From the NCBI GenBank assembly GCA_002104985.1, contig MCGO01000240.1, forward strand, positions 1 to 54,785: a stretch of 54,785 nt of DNA, in the 5' to 3' direction. This DNA is from Rhizoclosmatium globosum. Taxonomy: Eukaryota; Chytridiomycota; Chytridiomycetes; Chytridiales; Chytriomycetaceae. Shown one piece after another: positions 11,090 to 20,524 of this stretch (position 1 is its first letter; every line of letters begins with the position of its first letter). The translations under genes and the position numbers were made by a program. Below the pieces are notes generated by a model that saw nothing but the letters and a program-made list of their open reading frames with translations, had not been told where the DNA came from and ran no database searches.

Positions 11090-11226
11090 TTTGGAAAAGA
11101 ACCAGAATATTATAGCCACTTCTATCGAATTAAAATTTGTTTAAGTGTCTGTAGTTTTCATTGTTCTCGTCAAAGGATTATGCATACTGGAAACAATGAT
11201 TTCCGTCTGTATATTGTTCAAAAACA

Positions 11227-14200
11227 ATGATGAATAAGTACAGCCTTCTTGCTCTTTCCCTTGTTTTCACTCTCACAGCGGCCGCACTCGCTCCAATTAA
11301 TTGGAATGACTATAATATGGACGCAAATGGTACCAGCTTCTACAACGGTCAAGCTTGCGAGATAAAAAACAACGTTTTTGGTTGGGATAGATTGCAGAAT
11401 CCAGACGGAAGCTACTTTACTACGTCTAAGCGACCAATTGTCATTGTGATCGATAGTTGGAAAAGTTCGAAAGTAAACGCATATATTGCTCAATATTTGT
11501 TGGAGCTTATGGGATACAGGTATGCAAAATTACATTTTCATGAAATCTAAATTGAAGATGTGTAGAACCCAAGTTGTCTCTCGTTCTCAGTATATTCTTG
11601 GTCCTGAACTCTATAGCAACGTTGTTGACTTAGAAATGGAAATATGTAAGAACCATCTTTTTTACTTCGAGGGACTTATAGCACAAATTATAGGGACTGG
11701 AGATTTCACAAATTACGCGAAAATAACTCAGTATGATCGAGTTGGAGTTGATTTGGGAGCCACTGGGTAAGAGATCGAGGAGAAGCCCAGATTCTAAGCT
11801 TTGATTAAAAGGTATAATGGTGTAGCGGGAATGATGTTTCCGAGCTATTTATTGGATCAATACCCTGAATATTCTCTTGAATTTTGGAAATTCCTCTTGA
11901 ATCCAAAGTTTCGATCTATATTTCCACCCTCTGGATCAGGACCGTACGTGACTGTTGATGGAGCGCCAATTTGTGACAATACTCCAGGCACTTGCGTGAA
12001 CAATGTGAGAGACTGAGCCTTAATTCAATTTTTCTTATTGCTTTGACAGACGTATATTCCGAGCCATTGCAGAAGCAAGGATGCCAATTGTATTGAAATG
12101 CTTTACTGGGATCCTGGATACTCTAATAATGTTTACCAAAGGCTTATTGATGGTCTCAAATTGCCAATTACCATAAACTTCGTTGGTGATGCCGCAAAAG
12201 ATATTGTAAACGAAGCTCTTAAGCAGAAGAAGCCAATCTTATTTTATGGATGGACTCCTACAGTATTTTTAGCAACAAATAATTTCACTCGAATCCTGTT
12301 CCCAAGTACAAACGCCACGGAATATGTCAATTTCACAAATGGTGAGAGTTAAGACACGAACTTAAATGAATTCTAAAATCGATCAGATCCTTCAACACCC
12401 CTGACAACAGACGTCCAAGGAACTATTCTCCACAAAATCGTGTCACGGGCATTTCTTGCAGACTTTCCCGAGCTGCGAACATTTGGGACTTCGTACCTAA
12501 TTGGTGATGACCAAATCTCCAACACCCTTCGGGTTCTCGCTGAGAATTCTTGGTCTGAGGCCCAAGCGGCTTGTTACTGGGTTCAGACATCAATTCAACT
12601 ATGGTCAAATTGGATTCCAAGTCTGCCCCAGTCAGTTGGTAATATAATAGTATTTAACTCAAACAATTCCTAAGCATCAGAATAGACTCTTGCCCGGTCG
12701 GAAAAGGAAGATATCTGACTGGTGCAACATACCTTTGCATCACTTGCCCGAAAGGAACTTACAATTGGAACCCAAATAACACTCAAGAATGCCTGAACTG
12801 TCCAGCTGGATTCGTTTGCTCAGGTGGATCTTCAGTTGATGTTACTAGGGGGCTTTGGATGTCAAATCGAACTGACGTACCTACTTCGTATAACTGTCCT
12901 CTTCATGACTCATGCTGCCATTCCGACAGCTGTCCACCACAAACTTGTGCCGATGGATTCACGGGACTCCTTTGCACAGAATGTTCTGGAAAAGGATCAT
13001 ACTTATGGGGATCTACCTGCCATAAATGTTCACCAATGGGCGGTTTGAGCTTCTATTTAATACTTTTGATGGCTTTTATTTGTGCGCTACTGTTGCTGGC
13101 CCTACCTTATGAAGAAGCACCAACAGTTGAGCTTCTCTTCTTTTACTTGCAAGTAGCTCGATACATTTTTGAGACACAACCTGATGGGATTTTGAGTGTT
13201 CCCGGAATCAATACCTTGCTTTCAGTTGCAGCGCTCAATATTGACGGTTTTGTCTCGGATTGTACTCTTCCCATTTCAGGAGTTTCCAAGCTTATGTTCA
13301 GACTGTTTCTACCGAGCCTCATATTGGTGGACATTGTAGTATTGTATTTTGTGCTAAGAATCATTCAAACCCGTTTACCCGGAGCTCATGAATTTCTCAC
13401 CAAATGGATGCCTTACCATATAAAAGGGGAGCCTGTTAATTTAATTTGCTTTCGGGCTATCATCGTAGTATGCACATTCGTCATTATGCCTCTTGTTGAT
13501 GCCAGCCTGGTTTTGTAAGTTTTTCATGATTTTCGAATTTAAATCTCGTTTTCGTTAATTTGGTTCAGATTACAATGCAAACAGGTTGAAGGCAAATACG
13601 TTCTGTTCCAGTCACCTCAAGTGGAATGTTTTGGCTTTGAGCATGCACCGGTAGCAGCACTTGCAATTTTTGTGATTGTATTGATGCTTGTTGTTTTACC
13701 GTCAGTCCTTGCGTTCATCCTGTACCGATTGTGGAGAAACGAGCATATTTCGTACAGCAATAATTTGGCTCCAATCGAAACCCTATTCCAGTGTCTATAT
13801 ATCATATTCAAACCGGAAATGTTCTTTATGTTACCAGTGACAATTTTGGAGAAAGGTGCTCTTGCGATTTTATTCACAATGCTGCATGAATACTCGAACC
13901 AAGTTCAAACAAACACATACATTACAGTCATGACGTTTTTATGCGCGACAAGAATTTATTGGCAGCCATTCTCCAATCACTTGGAAGCGTACTTGAATCG
14001 AGAAGTTGCTCTGGGAATCCTCGCCATGGTGTCCTTGCGACAATACACAGATCATTACGGCGTTACGAACGTCGCGCGTATTCAAATGGGGGCTTTGATT
14101 TTTCTTCCGCCAGCTTTACATTGTCTTCGTTGGCTGCAGCATAATTACGATAAGCATCGTGATTCCATTCAAGCAGCACTCGAAAAAGGTAGCAATCTTG

Positions 14201-14469
14201 CGGGAAGCTTCAAAAACAAAATGAGTGGAACTGGAAGTAATCAAAGCATAAGTAGTTCGAAATTCGGAAGTTCAAATAATGTTAACACGGTCCGATCAAA
14301 ACCTTTGGGTGAGACTGGATCTACACACGGAAGCCAGAAAGACATTGCGCGTAGCAGTATTACGCGGCAGACAAAGAAAGGAAGCAACAATGACGTGAGT
14401 ATTAGTGCAAGCCACATCAGTGTGAAGGGAACTACTGTGATGTCCCAACCGAGTCGCAAGGAAACATAA
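11227..14469 (+). CDS. Receptor-like membrane protein: glycine-betaine-type solute-binding domain + Cys-rich stalk + multi-helix membrane region
   Basis: MMNKYSLLALSLVFTLTAAA is a signal peptide. The ectodomain over the first ~8 exons resembles the OpuAC/ProX-type periplasmic binding family (PF04069): RPIVIVIDSWKSS, YIAQYLLELMGY, GPELYSNVVDLEMEI and, near its end, KPILFYGWTPTVFL, like the family's Y-G-W-x-P-x block. It is followed by a Cys-rich segment (CPVGKGRYLTG, CPAGFVCSGG, CADGFTGLLCTEC) and then about eight hydrophobic helices (GGLSFYLILLMAFICALLLL to MGALIFLPPALHCL) with a Ser/Thr-rich cytosolic tail. Exon 1 joins at R|TQVVSRSQ, using the acceptor near 11565. Role is inferred: a surface sensor of a betaine- or choline-like solute. 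A dead copy lies at 18434-20094. Confidence 0.65.
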
Positions 14470-14608
14470 TTTTGTCTTTTTAGTGGAATAAACTTAAAAG
14501 TGATTGAGTGAAAGTTAAGTTCATCGCTCAAGCGGCAGACCAATCAAAAGTCTGATTTAGCATGCAAAAAACACCTCATTCCCACTCAAAATTCCTTCCA
14601 AGAACCTC

Positions 14609-15497
14609 ATGAGCAACACCGTATCTTCTACTTGCAACGTTTCACTCCAATCCCTCATTCAAGAGTCCGGCATTTGCTTCCGCTTCCCAGATCCATCAAA
14701 TCCAGACCTCATCAACGCACGTAACAAGTGCTACTGCAACCAAATCGACACAAACAGTCTCTTGGATAGTTGTGCCAACGACGACTTAACACAGTGGTAT
14801 CCAACATTCCAAAGCTACTTGAAAGGCCGAGTCGATGCTTGCAAGTGAGTCCGCCAACCCACAAACACATCCGCTAACAGCATCCAACGCAATCAAAGAA
14901 ACCTCTCAATCTCAACAGATGCCATAGTGACAGGTCTTCCAACCAAAACGGCAACAACGAATGTCATTCAATCCGCAACGTACACAGCACCTGTTATTAC
15001 AACATCAACGCCTTACACCCTTCCCCTCACCGATGCATGCGCGATTTCACAGCAATCTTTGGTGATCTGGAAGTCGCTCGCGACACGTGTTTCTGCAACA
15101 ACATCGACACAAACGCTGTATTGAAAAAGTGCGCGAGTTATGATGCATCGTTGTGGAATCCGGCGTTTGAAAGTTACTTGAAAGGACGGTTGACGGCATG
15201 TCAGTGAGTTGATTGCTGCTAGAGAGTTACAGAATACTCTGTTATTAACTGTATGATAGGAACGTCGGATTGTCGACTGATGGTATTTCGCTTGGTTTGC
15301 CAGTTTATACTACTCAAGTTATTACGGCGATTCCAACAGTGCCTAGCACGACTGATGTTTCTAAGTCAAGAACTGTATCCGTTTCTGCACCTTCTTCGAC
15401 GAGCGCTTCAGTCACTGCAAAGAGTGCTGGTGATTCAGGTGCTTGTATTCATGGAACACTTTTTGTCGCTTTGACTCTTGCAACCTTCTTATTTTAA
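14609..15497 (+). CDS. Protein with two six-cysteine domains and a GPI-type hydrophobic tail
   Basis: Three exons. Domain 1 (residues about 9-78) has cysteines spaced C-x13-C-x17-C-x-C-x11-C-x22-C. Domain 2, reached through an intron ending at the CAG just before 14934, repeats exactly the same spacing, and both share DTN, L-K-G-R and A-C near their ends. The third exon is Ser/Thr/Val-rich and ends ACIHGTLFVALTLATFLF, a hydrophobic tail as in GPI-anchored proteins. No signal peptide is visible from the ATG at 14609, so an upstream exon may be missing. A relative is at 16050-16637. I do not recognise the domain; it is shorter than CFEM and has six, not eight, cysteines. A cell-surface role is inferred. 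Confidence 0.6.
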
Positions 15498-15676
15498 GCC
15501 AGGACAGAACTCTCAGGCTTTATAAATTATATTATTTATTCTTTTGCCAACTATTTCTATGAGTGATAATATAATGCAGGAAGTTGTAAACTTTCTCTTC
15601 TCTGGCAAGATGTTGCCAATGCCGTTTCCTCTTTATTAACCTCTACTTAGGTGCCTTCAGATTATTATTTCTTTCG

Positions 15677-15740
15677 GCATATCTCGTATAACGATCACTA
15701 CAGCTTGTTGCCCAACAATTTCGTTCGACTCCAACATGCA
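15677..15740 (+). pseudogene. Decayed tRNA-His copy
   Basis: The 5' half (GCATATCTCGTATAACG) and the 3' end (ATGCA) match the intact tRNA-His gene about 200 bases downstream, and part of the B box (GTTCGACTCC) survives. The anticodon arm is lost and the copy is about eight nucleotides short. It lies in the gene-free stretch 15498-15884, in which I see nothing else. Confidence 0.5.
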
Positions 15741-15884
15741 CTTAAATTCATTTCATGTTCTTCTCGAAGTGCAAGAAAGTTATAGGAATTCGCACAACTA
15801 TGATGATATACTGCATACTTTCAACGTGTTGTGTTCCATCTTTTTTTAAAGTACAATAAGGTTTGTGCCTTTAGCGCAAACGTG

Positions 15885-15956
15885 GCATACCTCGTATAAC
15901 GGTTAGTACAGCTCGTTGTGGCCGAGCAAATCCAGGTTCGATTCCTGGGGTGTGCA
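15885..15956 (+). tRNA. tRNA-His (GTG)
   Basis: A full cloverleaf can be drawn. The acceptor GCATACC pairs with GGTGTGC. The anticodon stem GCTCG/CGAGC holds the loop TTGTGGC with anticodon GTG. The T arm is CCAGG-TTCGATT-CCTGG and the discriminator is A. There is no intron. Confidence 0.9.
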
Positions 15957-16049
15957 TCCTTTTGAAGCCAAGACGCGAGAATACATGGAGAAGGGTGTTT
16001 GGTGGTGATGAGTGGATTGTGTAAAAATTGGGTTGAACTTTCACTTTAT

Positions 16050-16637
16050 TCAGAATAAGAGAAAATTTATGAAAGCAGACAATGCCAAAAGCCCTCTGTT
16101 ACGGCTATGGCCCGCACTGGCTTTTTGTTCTGGAGTACTGGATGTTGATGTGTCACCACTTTGTCCAGCTGGTTTCACGACCGGTGAACCAGTGGGAACA
16201 ATGGTTGTTCTCGTAGCTGTAGCTGAAGCTGCAGTCGTGATGGCTGACGTAGCTGGCGCTCCAAAGTTTCCCTGTAGCCATTGCGTAATATTCTTGGGCA
16301 ACGGCTCAACTGTGTGCGTCGGAACAGCCAATTTCACTTCTCTACAACACAGATCCATGGTCGCTTAAGGAAAACACAAATACGCGAGAAGAACTTACCC
16401 GCAATAAAGCTTGCTCTGATCAACCGCTTGCAAATAGGCAGTCTCCCATTTACTCTTGTCGTCTTGTGCACAATATGTTGCGATAGACTCCAGGTTGAAT
16501 CCTTCACAGATGCATTTCTCAATATCGGCGATAACAGGGAGCGCGCCACATGCGGATTGGACTTTGGAGGAGGCAAGCCAGGCGTACAGGCATGGTTGGG
16601 AGAGGTTTGGCAAGTCAGGTGTTGAAGGAGAGGACAT
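16050..16637 (-). CDS. Single six-cysteine-domain protein with Ser/Thr linker and GPI-type tail
   Basis: Two exons. Exon 1 starts MSSPSTPDLPNLSQPC and has cysteines spaced C-x13-C-x11-C-x-C-x11-C-x22-C. Four of the five intervals are identical to those in the gene at 14609-15497. Exon 2, after an intron of about 68 nt ending TGTAG, begins EVKLAVPTHTVEP, runs through a Ser/Thr/Ala-rich linker and ends RGLLALSAFINFLLF, a hydrophobic tail. As in its relative, no signal peptide is visible at the chosen start (ATG 16635-16637). It is probably a surface protein. The pair flanks the tRNA-His locus in opposite orientations. Confidence 0.6.
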
Positions 16638-16879
16638 TGGATGAGTTCTGTCTGATTTTTTTTAGGGACAAGGGGGCCATAACTGGCTTCTTCTGTTTTG
16701 TATTCGCGGACTTTTCGTGTTTTTCGAATGTGGCTGTGCTCGTTGAACTCAGTTTGTCGATCGCATTGTTGACAGGTAGAACATTGATGTTACCGATCAA
16801 TAGCTAAATATATTGGAACTTAAAAACCCATCAAAAGATAGAAAACTATTGCAATGCTGAATGTAAATTGAAGCCAACT

Positions 16880-18123
16880 TCATTCCAATCTTGAAACCTC
16901 CACATCGCTCTTGGCCTTTTTGCTTTGCTGATTAGACAGACCTTCTTGTTCTGGACCATCCTGTCCTTGGGTTTGTCTCTTGTGCCCGTGAATTGCAACT
17001 GCTCCAGCTTCCTGAACGACGTTTTGGGTAATTTGATATGAGCTGTTTGAAGTCATGAAAGGATTCTTATCATCTTCGAGTTTAACAGTCGAGTTCACAA
17101 AAGAGGAAAAGGAAGGTAGTATAGGAAGAGAGGGTTCAGCAGAAGTGGCGATAGCTGGAGAATCTGAAATCAAGCGCTTTTTAATATGCCAATCAATGGG
17201 GCTTGAGCTAGACGCACGACGCTTTGGTGCGATAGTTGCATTGATGTTGGGAGTTTCGCCGAGGCTGCCGTTTGGAAGAGGCGTAGCTTTAAGATCCCAA
17301 ACAATTGGTGAGATTGTAAACGAAGAACCGAGTCTTGGGGCTGGAGTTGAAGGAGGTCTTGGAGTGTAGTTGGAATGTGGTCTGGGGGCAGGCTTAGGAG
17401 TTGAAGCAATGGGAGCGTCAAGGTCGTGGTAGCGAGTGTGAAAGAACGTGTTTGGTAAAGGGGGTGGCAAAACCGAGTCGAGCATCGTGGAATATCGGTT
17501 GGCCCGTTTCTGATTTGGAACACGAGCAGGAATGATTCCATCACGAACTAGCTCAGCTCTTTGCTTGTACTTGAAGGTGTGAGTGAACAAGGGTTCGTCC
17601 GACAAATTCTTGATTCCAATGTGGCGTACTCCTCGATTGACGCCTTCGGATTCCCTGTAGTAACATTAGATTTGTTGGTCAATGCAGCGCCACTATCTTA
17701 CCTCAACGTGGGGTCGTCGTTGTTCGCAACGCGCACAAGCCTCAGCTCGACTTCTATTAAACCCGCCTCACCGAAACGCAATTCTCTTCCAGACGCGGCA
17801 TTCACATTGACGCACGTGGGTCCAGTCTGATTGAGCAGCGGCGCGGCAACTCTGACGCCATCGACGCGAACGATCGCGCAAAAGAAGACGAGGCCACGTG
17901 CAAACGATCCGCTGAGGTCCGTCACGCGTCCGCCGCCACCACAAACAAAGAACTCGATCGAAAACCGGAAATCGGTTGGGCCCTCGATCAGCGATGTCGT
18001 GCGCTCCGTCGACGAGTACTCGGTCGTGTCCGTCTCTCTGCCACCTTCTCGGATCCCTACTTGCACCCGCGCGCCGGAGAAGAACCCGTTACTAAATGAC
18101 TGGTCAACCTCGAACAGAACCAT
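16880..18123 (-). CDS. Diverged DUF7918-like protein without SIM tail (dispersed copy F)
   Basis: The start at 18121-18123 gives MVLFEVDQSFSNGFFSG. VGIREGG, TTEYSS, VRVDGVRVAAPLLNQTGP, LRFGEAGLIEVELRLVRV and, in exon 2, LSDEPLFTHTFKYKQRAEL with DGIIP keep the outline of the array members, with the F-x-Y and IIP landmarks intact. The core is shortened (no RPF(V/I)F block) and the Pro/Ser-rich tail ends KKAKSDVEVSRLE without I-D-L-T. Exon 1 has higher GC than the array copies. It is clearly a member of the family, but the most divergent one here. Confidence 0.6.
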
Positions 18124-18433
18124 TGGCGCTCAATTTTAGGGAAGTTTTGTGGACGTTTCTATGTGTGTTCCTTTAGCAATCCCAAGCTCATGTCCGATAA
18201 TATTTCAATACCATTTTGTTCGGACAGCAATGGAACCAGAAGTCTTAATAAACAGATGTCCAACTCAATATGACTTAAGCTTGGGGAACAAAGTGACAGG
18301 TTCAAATTGAAGTTTATTGTTTGAGAATCAAAAGTGGTCTGGCGGGGAATTTTACTAACACTTAGCCTTTGTTCCAGCGGCGCTATAAGTTGCATAGACA
18401 ATAACTGATTCTCATTATTTTTTCAATTGGAAA
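18124..18433. other. Intergenic stretch between copy F and the dead receptor copy
   Basis: About 310 bases with no supportable gene. It should hold the promoter of copy F and the former promoter of the dead receptor copy; I see no distinct motif. Confidence 0.4.
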
Positions 18434-20094
18434 ATGCAGGCAACAATCATTACTGCTCTCTTGGGAATACTGGCAATCCAAACTCAAGCCCAGCTAATTG
18501 CCTCCAACATCCATACGAACGGCACTCGTTACTATACAGCTCCTGATTGTACTATCGGAAACAACTCGTTCGGATGGAATACCCTTCGAAATCCTTTACC
18601 GCCTCAAAACGTCCAATTGTGCTTGTTTATGATAACTGAATCAGTTCAAGAGTGAATACTTACGTCACGCAATATTTACTTCAGGCAATGGGATACAAGT
18701 ATGATGACAAACAAGAGACTTCATTCCATTTTCTATCTCTTACAGTCTGGGTTCGCTTTGTTGCAAGCTCTCCTTACATTCTCGGTGCTGAACTTTATCA
18801 ACATATCGTCGATTTAGAAATGGAACTCTGTGAGATTTTATTCTTCAAGAGTATTGATTCTAATCACATTGTAAAGGGCCGAGTGACTTCACCAATTATG
18901 GTTAGATCACACAAGTGGATCGCGTAGGATTTGACTTGGGTTCAGTCGGGTAAAGTCGTTCACTATTAGAAGTATTCAAAAACATACTGGCACTAAAATG
19001 CAGATATAATGGCATAGTTGGATGGTGGTTTCCCAGCTACCTTTTGGACCAATACCCAGAGTATTCTCTCGAGTTTTGGAAGTTCCTATTAAATCCCACG
19101 ATTCGATCCATATTTCTTCCTTCTGGCTCTGGCCTGGGCTCTGGCCCCTTCGTCACTTTGAATGGAGCGCCGATATGCGACAATATGCCCGGAACCTGTT
19201 TAAACAATGTAAACAAAAAAGCGTTTGTTTGTATGACAAACCACATCAAAAAGACGTACATCCCTGAGCATTCTCGCAAAAAGAATGCAAAGGGTTAATA
19301 CTAAACCAATATCTATCAAAGACTTATTGACGGTTTAAAACTTCCAGTTACCATAAACTTTGTGGGCGACACCTTACAGACAATAGTTCGAGACGCACTT
19401 AACAAGCAGAAACCAGTTTTATTCTATGGATGGACTCCAACCGTCTTTTTGTCGCAGTTTAACGTGACCAAAGTCATGTTTCTGTCAGGTATTATGCGTT
19501 CAGGACGCAGACAACGAGGGCGCGATTTCTCATCACTTCTCTCTCTTGATCCTAATTCCCTTTCTGCCCTCTTGCCTCCAGATGACGCCATTGGAGCACA
19601 ATCTCCATAGGAGATGTGGAGAAAACTCTCACAGTGGTTATTCTACCCTCGGTAGTGTCTGATCCCAAACCACACACACCACTTCCAAAGCCACAAGCCT
19701 AGCCTGCTACATACAATCTGCTATCTGAGACTTTGGTAAGTGTTACAGTTCTCTCTTCAAGCTACAACATGTTTATTGGCTATCGTGCAGCCTCTCACCG
19801 CCGACATGTTGTATTCCGCCTTGAAGACTGGAATATCCAACAGTTTCCCATCTCCAACGTGTCTGAATATGCTGCACTTGGAACCAGTTAGCGAATCACA
19901 TGCTACTCCTATATACCTAATACTGTTGAACAGATCCTGCAACGCCGTTGACAACAGAAATGCAAGCCACTGTCATCCGAAAACAGGTCTCGCCACACTT
20001 CTCCTAAGACTTTCCAGAAGCCCAGGCGTTCATAACATCATACTCACTTGACGATTCTCAAAATTCAATTTTAAAATCTGTTTCGGATGGTTCT
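18434..20094 (+). pseudogene. Dead partial copy of the solute-binding receptor gene
   Basis: The start, MQATIITALLGILAIQTQAQ, is a signal peptide. YYTAPDCTIGNNSFGWNTLRNP, TYVTQYLLQAMGY, ILGAELYQHIVDLEMEL, YPEYSLEFWKFLLNP, GLKLPVTINFVGD and FYGWTPTVFL align one for one with the gene at 11227-14469. It is broken: a frame shift follows LRNP, a TGA at 18637-18639 replaces the Trp of the functional copy's IDSWKSS, further frame breaks follow, and a solo LTR interrupts it at 19483-19842. Beyond the LTR, the segment ATPLTTEMQATVI still aligns, but homology fades near 20094. The Cys-rich and membrane parts are absent. It is a truncated duplicate under no visible constraint. Confidence 0.8.
19483..19842. 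mobile_element. Solo LTR (360 bp) of an LTR retrotransposon
   Basis: The element begins TGTCAGGTA and ends TATCCAACA, with TG...CA termini and a short terminal inverted repeat (TGT/ACA). It is flanked by the same five bases, GTTTC, at 19478-19482 and 19843-19847. Removing the element plus one GTTTC restores the reading frame of the surrounding receptor copy (VTKVMF joined to PISNVSEY), which aligns to the functional gene. The end sequence resembles copia-type LTRs. No internal retrotransposon genes are present. Confidence 0.8.
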
Positions 20095-20254
20095 TATCTG
20101 GAATAAAGATGAAGTTGTAAGAATTATATCTGCTTGATGCCAATAGTGGAATGAAACTACTTTTTGTGGCGAGATACAATAATAGAGTTTCTTTCACACT
20201 GAAAACCTGTATTGTTCAACAACAACCTTCCGTCATCCTAGGACCTTAAAACGT

Positions 20255-20325
20255 GACCCCTACGTGATTTGAACACGCAACCTTTCGCTTTGGAGACGAA
20301 CGCGCTACCGTTGCGCCAAGGAGTC
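20255..20325 (-). tRNA. tRNA-Trp (CCA)
   Basis: On the minus strand the acceptor GACTCCT pairs with AGGGGTC. The anticodon stem TTCGT/GCGAA carries the loop CTCCAAA with anticodon CCA. The T arm is GCGTG-TTCAAAT-CACGT. No intron is seen. Confidence 0.9.
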
Positions 20326-20524
20326 GGTGCCTACTAAATTCAAACATTGAATATCATTGATAATCTTGACTACCTCTTAAAGAATAACTCTGTAACATAG
20401 ATAACGTGGCGGAGACTATGATCTTTGCATTGATTGATATGACCAAGTTCAGTCTGTGTTTACTTCCAACCTCCACAACGATAAGTGCATTTATTAACTT
20501 CCACAAAGCCCCTCTCAGAAAGAA

